From Smittia aterrima (Eukaryota; Arthropoda; Insecta; Diptera; Chironomidae), in assembly GCA_033063855.1 (NCBI GenBank), contig CP093831.1, positions 7,874,001 to 7,938,000 of the forward strand: DNA of 64,000 nt. The letters are read 5' to 3'. A program made the position numbers and the translations under genes. Position 1 is the first letter of the stretch; every line of letters begins with the position of its first letter. Shown piece by piece: positions 11,017-22,670 of this stretch. A model generated the notes under the pieces. The model saw only the letters and a program-made list of their open reading frames with translations, was not told the origin of the DNA and searched no databases.

Positions 11017-12169
11017 ATGCCACGTACAAAAGCAAATCGCAATGTTCATAAAGGAAAACGAGTTCGCGATAATTCAGCTGAGTTGGAAGAGATTTTAAGA
11101 GATTTCGAAATTGAAGGTAAACAAAATTTTAATTTTCAAGATTTTCTAATTCTCATCGGTTTCTTTAATTTTAGCTGAAAGTTCAATGCTGATGCTCAAG
11201 TCTGAACACGCAAAAGCATTGCGTGAAGTCGACACAAAGTTTGAAGAGCTGATTCGATCAATTCCCGATCACATTCTTTTGATGAAAATGGGAGACGTGA
11301 AGAAGTTAAAAGACTTCAATGAAGCCTTGATCGAAGAGAAGATGACGAACTTGAACATGACTGTGATGGATACCGTTCAGAAAGCTGATGAAGGTAAGCA
11401 AGGTTTCCTTTTCTCTATCGGTACATTTGGTTCTCATCGCAACTTCTTTCATTCTATCAATTCTAACATTAATTTGGCTTCACTCATCGCTTAATGCTCC
11501 TTCTTAAAAACGAAACAACATCACAAACAAGGTTACCTTACAGAAATGACGTCAGGAGCAGAATCAGCGCGCAACAAATCGATTCATCAAAATCTTTCGA
11601 TCATTGCTTCAGTAAAGAAAACTCAAATTCGCCGAAGAAGCAAATCGGCCAGCAATTTGCCATCAACGATTACGCCAGGTCCTCGAGCAATGAAAACTCG
11701 TGGTGTCACTCCACAGGCTCAACCAGCTCCTCACACTTCGCGATCTAAATATCGAACTCCGATTACCCAAACAACTCGACAGAAAGCCATAAGTTGCGAT
11801 CGCATCAACACAATTACACCAAAAGTAAATCCAGGAAACCCATTCTCGATGTTGCGTCATGCTCGCGCTGGGGAAGCTGTTTTCTCATTGAGCGGAAGTC
11901 CAATTGTTGCTTCAGGGTAAGTTTGTTGTTTTATTTTTCATAAATCATTTAATAATTTCAAATTTTACAGAGTCACAGAACGAACAGCTAACGTTAACAT
12001 TCCTTACGCTGATGGAGTCTTGTCGATTCGACCACAAAGCATGGACCCGCTAAGTCTCGATCAAAATCTTGTCCATAAGATCGATCACAACACGTTCAAT
12101 CATTTGCGAACACTCAAGGCCAACCTTGACATTCTCATGGCAGGATTCAGTCGTCGCTTCAAGAAATAA
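11017..12169 (+). CDS. borr: Borealin, chromosomal passenger complex subunit
   Basis: Four exons, 11017-11116, 11175-11393, 11532-11916 and 11971-12169, all GT..AG with matching phase, give 300 residues. The N-terminus MPRTKANRN is typical of insect Borealin. Residues about 20-100 are the helical region (AELEEILRDFEIE, LREVDTKFEELI) that in known Borealins bundles with INCENP and Survivin. A basic Ser/Thr-rich linker follows (RRRSKSASN, SKYRTPITQ, KAISCDRI). The C-terminal domain has MLRHARAGEAVFS-SGSPIVA and ANVNIPYADGVLSIRP, the family signature, and ends in the helix of the dimerising domain. The protein would help recruit Aurora B to centromeres and the midzone. Paralogous Borealin-like genes exist in Drosophila; I name this borr as the canonical one, the paralogue assignment being less sure than the family. 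An AATAAA overlaps the stop codon at 12165-12170, and another lies about 220 bp further. Confidence 0.9.
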
Positions 12170-13181
12170 ACGAGTACGCAGTTGAATCCTCTCAAGAAGT
12201 AATTAAATTGGGTGGATAATTACAAAACCTTTTCCTTATCTTTTGTTTTTCCGTTTCGCTTTCTACTCATAAATCGGAGGAGGCAAAGATGAAAACATCA
12301 CGCAATCCGCGATTAGAAACTTTGTATGAATCTCTTATAAAAAACAGATTTTCTCTCTCGACTTTGTTGGCGAGACGACTAAGTATTAAATTAAAAATAA
12401 ATTTTCCTTCGAAAAAAACAAAATGTTGCTTTCAAATTTATTTCTAAAATGTAAAATTCATTGCTACGAGTAAACAACAGCGAATGACGGAGAATCAACA
12501 AGCGAGCAGCTTCAAGAAATTAAATTCTCGTCTTTCTTGAGGCTCTGTCAAAACCTTTTGAGTGGCCGTGACTTTACGTTGATGAAAAACATTCCGGAAG
12601 AAAATGAATGGCAAAACACATTGTTCATTTATTTGCAAATTAAATTGCGAAATTAAATTCTGCCACCGACGTTCGTAATTTGAATTATTGATTGGCGGTG
12701 AATTTTCCGCGCTCGATTTTTATCAATAAATTTTCAATGGCTTGATGGTCGGATTAATTTTACTTGGAAACTTTGTCGGGATTCGCTCGGTATCATAATG
12801 AACCAAATCGAATCAATCAGCGATACTAAATGATGGTGGAAGTTTTAAAGTTTTCCACGTAGCGAATAAAAGGCCTTTGGCGCCAACAAGAAGAGAGAAA
12901 TGTGCATGAGAGAGTTTTATCCTCGATTTGCATTAAAAACGATTTACGCCGAGGAATTTTCGTCCATGAATTTATTATGAGAAACGTGTTCGCTGCGAGA
13001 GCGGAAGGATTGCGATGAAAATTCTTTATTATTCATGCTGCAAGTTTCATGTGGAAGTGAGCAGTGGAAGCGAATGCTAGAGAATAAATTTGAAATCACA
13101 TTAAAAATGCATTAAAGACTTTACGTGCAATAGGAGAAATGTTGTGCTATTGAAACATCAAATGCTGCGTCATCAAAGCGA

Positions 13182-13236
13182 CAACTGACTGCGGATTTTA
13201 TCTGGAGCTGATTGCTAGTTCCGCAGTCATCTGTTG
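13182..13236. other. Hairpin-forming inverted repeat
   Basis: TGACTGCGGA (13186-13195) pairs exactly with TCCGCAGTCA (13220-13229). Outside it, CAAC pairs with GTTG across a 3-nt bulge. The loop is 24 nt. It is too short and too weakly extended to be called a microRNA precursor, and I do not recognise a mature sequence in it. Confidence 0.3.
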
Positions 13237-13371
13237 CATTCGACTTGAACGCTCAGCAGTTTTACTGTCGACGTTTATTTTCAATCAATCGACAAGATTT
13301 ATATTGGGAAATTGTACAACGAAGTGTCACGTTCGCTTAATCTTGATTGGCGCTTGCAGTCTTTTCGGTAA

Positions 13372-13692
13372 TTGTTTTCTCAATTTCGATCGTCTAATGA
13401 CAATCCTGTCGGAAGCTTCCTCGACGCAATCAACAAGCAAAATGTCAACAGTGATTTCGTGCAGTCTCTAGTGACCTCAGCGATTGCGAACGAGCAAAAA
13501 GACTTTATCACTTTCGCTACTTGCGCAAATTCTATCAAACGAACAAGCTACGACAAAGTTTTATTTGCATCGTCAACAGCGAGAAATGCTTTTCAAGCTA
13601 GTGAGAAGTGCTCTACGGGGAACGCGACAGCCAAGTTAATGAACTCAAAGGCAACTTTGTATGAGCTTTCGCAGCGTGTCTACAGTAAATGT
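13372..13692 (+). other. Unassigned open frame, possible exon
   Basis: The frame is open from 13372 to a stop at 13713, and a donor-like AGTAAATG lies at about 13683. The translation (for example VGSFLDAINKQNV, SLVTSAIANEQ, KVLFASSTARNAF) has three cysteines and a mix of codons that looks more like coding sequence than the surrounding AT-rich DNA. There is no ATG until about 13640, and I found no convincing upstream exon with a signal peptide. The opposite strand also has an ATG-started frame at 13613-13807. It could be one exon of a secreted protein, a decayed gene, or chance. I do not recognise it. Confidence 0.2.
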
Positions 13693-14770
13693 GTAACAAC
13701 TCATCGAGTTTAGCAGAATCGACTATTTTCATAAGCTCCGTCAATACATTGTGCAGAGGCGGAGTAACCTGAATTAAAAAGTCTGCCACTTTAAAGCAAG
13801 ACGCCATAATCTGACGTCGTTGCTTTCAAGCAACTTTCGAGCTTGAATAAAAATTCCATCGACGACAATGCAGATTCTTCAAATTAATGAATTTAGTCGA
13901 GTTGGGAAATAACTTTTTTCTTCAGGCTAAATTCCACGGTCTACGAGGAAAAAGCAGCTATTGCTTAATCAAGTCAGGACTCTATGTGCGTCCGTGCATG
14001 TTAAGCTCTTCTGAATCGTCAAGCTGAGTTACGTTAAAGACGTCAGCTTCAGACGCCCCGCATTTTTCTGTCTAGCAAACTTTTTGGCTTTGTGATTGAT
14101 GCTTACCGACGCCCGTAAGATTACTTCTATATGAGAACATGAGCTGAAAGGATTTATCTCGAAATTACACGAAAGCATTTTGACAGACAATCAAAGCTGT
14201 TTGAAGTTCAACGCCCGGAAAATTCCAGAGGTTGACAAGAATCCGATGAACTCAATCACAAACAATCCTTAACTGAAACGAAAGCTTGTGATGAGAAACT
14301 TGATCGCCTTCGAGCCTTATCGAATGTTTCTTTCGTGAGTACATTCATCCGCATGTACAGCGATAAAAAGAATTCAGCAACTTTGTCTGCGAGTCGCATC
14401 AATGAAAACGTGTCGGCGAAACTAACATTCTTTCATTCACAGACGTCTCATCGAATTTCATCGAACGACTGAGCATCATTGCGACGATAAACAACATAAG
14501 TTTTCAATTTCCATCGCTTCCGATGTTGACAGAGCCCGAGTCAATGTTCCGTGACGCTCTCGATATAAAACGGGTAAAGTGCATCTCAAGAACTCGACGG
14601 AAACAATTTGTAATGCATTAGAGTGACTCTTAAAAATTCAAAGATCTTCAATATATTGAGCATGTCGTGACTTTAGTCAATTGAAGAGTTTCCGTTCATT
14701 TAAAACGATTCGAAGTTTCGTGAGCATTGGCTTGCATCAGTTATTTAAAAAGCTTTAAGACTCTAACTCA

Positions 14771-15360
14771 ATTTTCATTCAATTCTAAGAATTGAATTCT
14801 CACAAAACAAACTTTGTCGTCGACAGGAAGCTCGGTACAGCTCTCATCTAATAATGCTTTCAAACGAAATTGAATTTCATGCTAAAACATTATTGACTTT
14901 TACGATGTTTGAGTTGTAGCTGGCTCACCGGTCAGAAATGTAAAGCTCACTTCGTATAATGAAATTTCATCGAGAAATCTTTTGACTTCCTCTTGCTGAC
15001 AAGTTCTCGGAAGACTTCTTTTCATTGAGACTTTCAATTGAATTTTCACTCGCATCAGAACATCAAACATGCTTTGAATATAATTTGTGATTTGAATTTG
15101 TTTCACGGTTCAGAGATTTTTTTATTGAATAAAAAAACTTCCTACTAAACTAATTGAAAACTTACAAAAGTCATTGGAAAACTTTGAGAATGTTGTACAG
15201 ATTCAAAAAGTTTAATCAAAATAAAATCAAGAAGCTTTGGCTTCAGAGTAAACAAACTTTAATGTAGTTATCATTTTCAAGTCTTCGAGCGATAGAATCA
15301 TTTTAAAACTTTCATGAACTTCGATCTCGAGTTTGATCTCAAACTTCACTACGAGGCTGT
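14771..15360 (-). other. Run of coding-like short frames, possible unrecognised or decayed gene
   Basis: Three successive minus-strand frames read as protein-like: about 15350-15218 (FEIKLEIEVHESFKMILSL), 15106-14900 (VLMRVKIQLKVSM, then EEVKRFLDEISLYEVSF) and about 14880-14771 (EIQFRLKALLDESCTELPV). They share an alternating charged/hydrophobic start and an E-E/D-L/V-K turn, hinting at related units. Donor-like GTGAGC near 14890 and acceptor-like ends can be proposed, but no complete model with one clear start emerges. It may be a small fast-evolving gene, a decayed one, or coincidence. Confidence 0.2.
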
Positions 15361-18300
15361 ATTAAAATCCTTGCTTCTTATTAAAATAAAGCATCATAAT
15401 TAAATTGAGCATAATTCTACAGAACTTTTCAATTAATTTGCATACCACTCCGCCACTTAATCTAATTGATGCTGTGATTCGAAATCAACATGCTGCCACA
15501 ACTTCTCTGCGGGCTCTCAAATCATGAAATAATAATTAATGATATTATGCAACAATGCAATATTTGACGAGTGATTTATGCAATGATTGTGATCAGAATT
15601 AATTAAATCACAAGTCAGCTTATGTGCGAATAATAATTTGAAGTTGTTATCATTATAATTCCGAAGCTGAATAGTTTCCAATGAACAATTATTTATTCAA
15701 ACGATGCAACCTAAATTGAAGGTACGAGCTCGTTCTTGCTCTCAATTTATTGTCGAGTTTCTTATCGGAAATTGCATCTTTGCCAAACAACAAAACACAA
15801 AGCAAAGCTCACGAGAATCTTAAAGCTGAAGATGACTAGGGATGAGAATCCTTTTCGTGCTCTTTTTCTTAATGTTAACTCAAATAGAAATAAGCGAGGG
15901 AGAGTGAGGAAATCATTCAGTCGGAAGAATTGTCCTTAAGTGATGCTGAAGGAGAAAACAAAAGGTGACGGTGTTTTTCGAGTTCATTTAGCAGGAAGTG
16001 GATGAAAGCTGTGACACTCGAGAATCTCTGATAATGTCTAAGCGAGTGTTTGCAAGTTGTTGCGCTTTAGAAAACTTTTAGTTCTTAAACAATTGAAAGT
16101 TAAACTTTCACAACCTCAGGCAATGATTAGAATGTTGTGTTTTGTTTTCAAGAGCTTTTAATAAGCTTTTCCCGAAGCTTTTGAAAGCTTTCTTTCGTTA
16201 AATGCTTTTCTCATCTAAAGTAATTAAAATGAACACTTAAAAGCAATTAAATTTGAAAGCAAGGACAGCAAATGAACAATTGCTTTCTTCTCGAAAAGAG
16301 AATTTATATCTCCTCCAGCAACCGACCGAGATCAGTTCTTTAGGCTTCCACGTTCCAAAATGAAAAATATTTCGAATGTGCTTTCTCTCATATCGTTTTA
16401 AGGCTTGAGCGCTGAGGAATTTATAAGAGACATGTTTCGAAAGCGGAAAACAAATTTTCATTCTTCATCTCATTCATGGAAAGCTTCCAGATGTCATTGA
16501 GTAGACGCTTCAAGAATTGCTTCGGAGTTTAATGTTTAAAATATTTCAAAGCACGAGCGTTCGTCATTGAAAGCTTTCAAAATTTCCATCTAATTTTACG
16601 CCTCTTGAGTCTCTTTTGATGGCTTTGTTGACGAGAGATTCTGGAGTTATTAAAATTTTTCGTTTGATATTATTATCAAGCCACTCGTGATTGTAAAACA
16701 ACAGAAAGTCACAAAGTTTATTACGAGCTCAGAAAGATTTTTTTTTCTTCGGATGAACAAAAGAAAACAAATTACTTTAGCTCTTCACAGAAGTTGTTCG
16801 TTCATCATTGTTAACGAAATCTTGTAAGCATCCCTTGTGTTGAGGTTTCTACAAGCGAATTGACGCGGAATCGTTCCCACGCGTCAACTTAATTTCTCGA
16901 AACAATGAACATCAAGTTAACGCACTCGTCAGCATCATACGCAGAAGTAAAAAGATTTCTTTCTACTTTAATACAAAGCCGCAATTTTAAAAGTTTTTAT
17001 TTTTGTTAAATTTATCCGATAAACTTTAATCTCTTCAATTTAAATTCGGGAAAATACTTTCGACCTTCGGTGGAAAGCGTAGGCATTTCACTCGGGACAA
17101 ATAAGGAGAGCGTGCTTTTCCTTCTTTTCAATGGGTTTATCTTTATAAGAAATCAGACTCTAGAAGATTAGATTCTTCGCTTTCCCCGAATTCCTTTTTG
17201 CTTCAATGAAAACGCTTAAATCTCTTTTGATCCGACCCAAAGTCAAGCGACCCGAAGATCTCAGATGGAAATCTTCTTCTCGTTGAATGATAAATTCTCA
17301 ATGAAACTGACGTTAATCGAGGTAATTCAAGTTTAAATTTCACATGAAGCTATCGTTGAAGATAAGGTTGCTCAAAGGTTGAAGTTCGTTCTCTCAGAAA
17401 ATCATAAAGTTCAGCTTTGACACCTTTCGCTTCGTGGAAGTTTGACAAGTTGTCGCTTCCTTGAAAGATTTAAAGCCTCTGCGAACTTTCCAAATGATCG
17501 CTCTCATTAAATTCTCTCTAAACGTTGTCATTTAATGAAATCTCGTAAATTGAATGATTCGTGTGAATAGAAAAGCTTAATCGACCGAAACAATGTTTAA
17601 TGAAAGGAAATTGGAATTTACAAATCGCAGCGCGTGAATTTGATTCAAAATTAATTGAAAACGTTTAGTGGCGACCGCAGGAGAGAAAACATTTCAATCA
17701 TTTACAGCGAACCACCCGATTTGGTGTGATTCATTCAAACCAGTTGTGTTCGACTTTACAAATTACAGCGCTCGCTTGTTTACTGAACGAATTTTGTTGA
17801 GAAGAACTTTCAATAGCAAAACTTTTGCAATCTGCTTAATGAATCGACGATAATTTTAGTTAATTGCTGTTCCACAGGAAACTTTTCATCGGAGCCTCGT
17901 CATCCTGAACATATTTTTCCATCGTCAATGTTTGTTCAGCGCGCTTCGATGAAATGCTGTGGAAAATAAAAACTTTCTGTTTTGCGATTAATTTCAGTTG
18001 ATATGTCGTGCCATCATCACCGCTCTTCCGTGTTCATTGTTCCATAGCAAAATTGATATGAATTTCTCGCTGCTCTTCGTTAAATCGTTGAGCTTATATC
18101 GTTCGTAGCAGCACCAACATGAAGGTGACATAAAAACTTTATCGTCGTCAGAGGAAAACAAAATATGAAGTGCAAACATCAGATGATCGTAAACTGTCAT
18201 GTGATAAAAGCGGTGACAAATTGGAAGCAAACAACGAAATGAAGGGCTTTTGTAATCGGCTGAAGTTTGATTTGAAATGCTTCCGCATAAGCGAACGAGT

Positions 18301-18372
18301 AAATGAAAGGCAGCAAAGTGTTACCTTGTACATTTCCAGGCTTAACAACTTTTCCTGGATGTCACAAATTAT

Positions 18373-19039
18373 TTATTTCTCGTACTTGACGTAAATTTCG
18401 ATTAGCATAACTTGCACGTTACGCTTTCTGTGTTTCACTTTGCTCAGGAACTTTATAATCAATTTAACTTGACCAGGCGGAATCCAATCAGGAACATTAC
18501 CGCAAACTCCTGGACAGATGTCAGAGAAATAACAGGAACTGTGCTTTAATCCCTTAATTCAAAAATGAAATCTTTGTTTCCTGCTCTAAAACCGAAGATA
18601 TAAAATAAGCTTACGGGCGGCGATGGACACATCATTTCAAATGATTTACAATTTTTAAAATAAGAATCAAAAATTTTCTTAAGAAAAATATTGTTTTTGA
18701 ACGTTCCGTCTACTTTACAAACGTTTAGAGTCGTCTTCAATAAAGAAACTTCAAAATCGTTTGATTTCATGTTTCTTGGAACTCGAACCTCAAACAAAAC
18801 TGAATTTTTGCTAGTTATTAATTCGTAAATTTGAATATAATATTACCCAATTCTTGTTGATACTCGTAGAAGTTGTAAACGTCGAAAGAATAATAAAAGT
18901 TGAAGCTTCCAGGCAAAGAGTTGTTGATGTAAATTGATGCATTATTATACAAAGGATTATTGACGATTTTGTAAGAGTAAATCTCAGATTTCGATTGGAT
19001 TAGCTGAAAACTCGAAAAAAAGATTAACAACCCAAACAT
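18373..19039 (-). CDS. DUF1091 (DM8) family secreted protein
   Basis: Three exons, 18847-19039, 18615-18799 and 18373-18552, give 185 residues, the usual length for this family. The start ATG at 19039 opens a signal peptide (MFGLLIFFSSFQLIQS). The family pattern follows: a strand-rich N-terminus (ASIYINNSLPGSFNFYYSFD), LLKTTLNVCKVDGT with the first conserved Cys, NNIFLKKIFDSYF, MMCPSPP, then WIPPGQVKLIIKFL and an alternating hydrophobic C-terminus ending VQVMLIEIYVKYEK. DUF1091 proteins are small, secreted, ML-like proteins expanded in flies, some active in taste or pheromone sensing. The last acceptor (AAG before 18552) was chosen because it alone restores phase and the family C-terminus; nearer AGs leave the frame. 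No neighbour suggests a partner. Confidence 0.75.
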
Positions 19040-20248
19040 TTTTACTCGAAGCGCTGACTGGACTAAATGACAATAAAATGACTTGAATGTCTGATTTCGA
19101 GTCAATTTAAAATCGTTTACTAAAAAAAACAAGAAGAGTCATTAAAAAAACAGAAAAGGTTGATAAAAGAATGGTAACCCATCGAAATTGTCAATGTCTT
19201 TCTCCTTCCCGGAATCTACAGAAACAAAATAATTATTATTTTCAACCTTCACTGTTTTGACAACAATTGTTCGTTGATTTTTCCATCGAATTGAAATCCC
19301 TTAAATCCATTAAAAGCTTGTGTCGGAAACAAAAGTTTACGAGAAGTATTTAATTGCTTACATTGTTGATTCAATCGCAGTAAAAGTTTTAATCAAAAAA
19401 TGTTTCGACTATTATTTTAAAAATTTCCGCAATGTGGTCAAAACTAATTGTAAATAAAGAAAAATAAATTAAAACGATTTCAAATGTATTTTAAACACGT
19501 TCATTGTACTTCACACTCAGTATTTGGAAAACAAATTTAACTTTGGAACCTGAAGCAATTTTAACGGAAATAGCTTCGGATATTCATCTGAAAAAATTTG
19601 CTGGACAGAAAACTTTTCCGTTTAAACTGAAACAAAATAACGAGAGCATCTGGTTTTTGCGAAAAATAAAGTCTTTTGAAATACTTTATCGAAAAAAGTT
19701 TTTGGTGATGGAACAAGAAGAAAGGAAATCTCGACGAATTCCATTGCTTTCGGATGTTTACGAAAGAGCAAAGTCAAAACAACAAACTGCCAATTTGCGA
19801 CGACCAATGGCTAAAAAAAAGCTTCAAACAATCATTTTTCTTCATTACTTGCATTAGAAGGAAATGTTTACGATGGAAATTTCCGATTGCTTGCTCTTTA
19901 CGACGCTTTAACTGTGGGAGAGCTTCGGCTCCACTGCAGTCACAAAATTTTGTGTGGTAAGCGAACTTTGCAATAACATTCTCTTCTATCTCATCGGACA
20001 CAAATCATCCCGATTACTTCGCCTCTTCTCCTTCGGTTCACGATTTTTCCGAATGAAATATTGTTTGCCGAGATGGTTCAGTGATCAATAAAATAAATGA
20101 AAATTTCCGTCACTTGTATTGTTCGAACTTCGATAGGTACATGTCATTCCGAATGACTTATGAATCATAAATTTAAAGTAGGCTGAACCATCCAAACAGT
20201 CAGCTTTGTATTTAGTTCGTCATGAGCTTTAATTTTCAGAGAAAATCA

Positions 20249-20612
20249 CATTTTCAATTCCTGTCTTACATTTGATGTATTAATCGCAGACTGTTTCCTT
20301 CATTGCTTTCGGAATTGAATTATTGCTTGTCGAGAAAGCAAAGTGATCAATTGATTTAATGAAAATATTCGTCACTCATGTTGTGTCCTATTCGTTCGTT
20401 CCTTCTCTCTCTCTTTCTCTCTTTCGCGTCGACAACAACAGAAGAATGTCAAACCGAGACACATGATGAATTGCCGCATTGATAGTTTGCGTTATCATTT
20501 CTGCCGATGCTTCAATATTGAATTTATGTTCGACTTCGCTTTGAAATATGGTCGTGTCGTGAATAGAACATGTGATTGAAATCCGAGTTTATCTCTAAAT
20601 TGAGCTCAAATT
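20249..20612 (-). repeat. Repeat P: inverted partial copy of repeat Q
   Basis: Read on the minus strand, this segment matches 29045-29389 over about 345-365 bp, by eye well above 90% identity, with shared anchors such as GATGTATTAATCGCAGACTG and GATAGTTTGCGTTATCATTT. A CT-rich stretch at 20403-20425 is expanded relative to Q. Similarity stops sharply at both ends. No coding capacity or terminal repeats are seen. Confidence 0.85.
20403..20425. repeat. CT-rich simple repeat inside repeat P
   Basis: An imperfect CT run that is not present in the corresponding place of repeat Q, so it expanded, or was lost in Q, after the duplication. Confidence 0.75.
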
Positions 20613-22655
20613 ATGTCAGTGAAAATCTGACTCGCTCGATTTGGCATTTGAGCAATTGTTTGTGCAACAACGTCACACACTTGCACAGTGACCGTTTGTC
20701 CACTGACCCGAAGCTAAACTGTTGAAATTTCGACGGAGGAAGCCATGGATGTGGAAGATTGCAAAATGTTTGGGTTGTGCCATGTGACAGGAGTGGAACT
20801 TAATCATATGGAAAACGAAAGCAACCTCTGCCAGCGCATGAGATATAGAACCATCAATCAAAAAGCTTTATTTTACGTCAAAATTTTGTTCATCACAAAC
20901 CTCCGGACGGATATCCGTAACGAGTCAGTTGGTGAACAAATATTTGGACATAAATTAATAAATTTTCATAATCATTCGTGAAGCCCGTTTCACATATTCA
21001 AGGACGAATCTTCTACAAATTTTCCAGCATCTTGAACATTCCATGTTCCGCTTGCTACGCAGTTTCCCTGAAAGGATTTCGTGAAACGAAAAAAAAAATG
21101 ATCGAGGCATGGCCGAGAAATGATAAAACTTCGGATCCGGAAAATTTACATGAAAAATGAACTGTCATAACTTATTGCTTACACTTAATGCTTAAGCGCC
21201 ATGAATAAAAGATGTCAACTAGGCACGCCGTCAACCCTTTCTAAGATAATCGTGATTTTCAATAAATTTTCATGATATTGGCTTTTCATTTCTATTCAAG
21301 GACGACGCGAGTCATCAGGAAAACTCAAAGTTCGGATCAATCTTCTTTTACCTTTAGAAATCAAAGTGAGATTGAGATAGAAGACAAAGCCTAATGAAAA
21401 TCCGAGATTGAAGGGAAAGATTTTTTTGCCATAGGAACTTTGACTTATCAACAGAAAAATACTCACCGAATGATAAATCGTTGTTTGTTCAGCTCACCTT
21501 GTTGTCTTCGCCACTTCGTGTATGTGTTTGAGTAAATTCAATTTTCCCTTTTTTGCGACACTTTTTATGATGATTAATGTTCTCTCATTGCGACATGGAG
21601 AAGGCTGAGCGCTGAAAAGCTTTTAGGAGGATCCAATGGCCATCAACGAGCTTGTGAAAATATTTACATTTTCTTTTCTCGCTCGTCCTTTTCCGATTTT
21701 TTTTCGTCTCGGCTGTTCAACTTTAATACACGCATCACCTTTAATCGTAGATTATGAGTCGGAAAAGTATCAGAAAATTTTCCTAATTTCTTCCACTTCC
21801 GAGCTAAAGAGCGTGGAACATTAGTAGAACTAGAAGAACTTTCCTTTGAGACTTGCTATTTAGGAAAATGAATTCATCAACGTCAAGATGATTATTAAAT
21901 TTATTAGCAAACATTACTGCTTATCGTAGAGTGAAATTAGGATGAGTGTAATTAAATTATGCCTCAAGATTGAATTAATTGCTCTTTCCTCTAATTCGTA
22001 TACACATTTTAATTACAAATTTCCAAAGTTACATTAGCTCCCTTAGGACCTATCGAAGAGGAATGAACTCCTTCACGTCTCAGCATCATCCACTCCTCAC
22101 ACGACAATGTCAAAGTGAAATATTGAAGTTTAATGTGAGAATTTGTAGATTAAGAAGAGCAAGTGAGAATTTCTTTTCATTCAGGAGAAAGCTCAATGTA
22201 TTCACCGAGGAGGAAGACGGAACGAATGTGTTTGTGAATAAATGTAATCAAAATGAATGTGGCATGAGTCGACAGAAAACGTCTGAGGGTTGATTTCGAA
22301 TGATTGACTTGCCAAATAAGCTTTCTCACATAAAATCAGAAATCTCAAAAGCTTTTCGATATTTGTTGGAGAGAAGAGAATGCTTTTGGAAATATATACA
22401 ACTGATTGTTATTCATGGCCTTCTCTCGTCTTCAGCTCTTCAAGTTCAGAAGTCTTTTCCTCTTTTCTCCGAAACGAGAGTTAAGGAAAAGAAATAAAAA
22501 AAAACTTTTCCTTTTTGTCGATTTCATAATGTCATTCGACGACTCACATCACATCACAATGCATTCGAGTGGGAGTGAGTTTCTTATTCATTCAACACTT
22601 AGACTTTTATTTATGCAGTATGAACGATGAGTGAGCTAAGTATAAGTTGACGACT

Positions 22656-22670
22656 ATGATGATGATGATG
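22656..22670. repeat. ATG trinucleotide repeat (5 units)
   Basis: Five ATG units in a row, followed by CAAAGAG. Seen directly. Confidence 0.8.

Larger units (their letters stand above)
12170..18372. other. Non-coding region between Borealin and DUF1091 gene
   Basis: 6.2 kb without a firm gene. It holds a small hairpin (13182-13236), an unassigned plus-strand open frame at 13372-13692, a run of short minus-strand frames at 14771-15360, and a cluster of AAGCTTTT-like motifs near 16153-16191. Nothing else is recognised. The AT-rich stretches from 15.3 to 17.6 kb carry only short open frames. Confidence 0.5.

Noticed and set aside
13182..13236. MicroRNA precursor
   Set aside because: The stem is only 10 bp plus 4 bp with a bulge, shorter than a normal precursor, and I recognise no known mature sequence.
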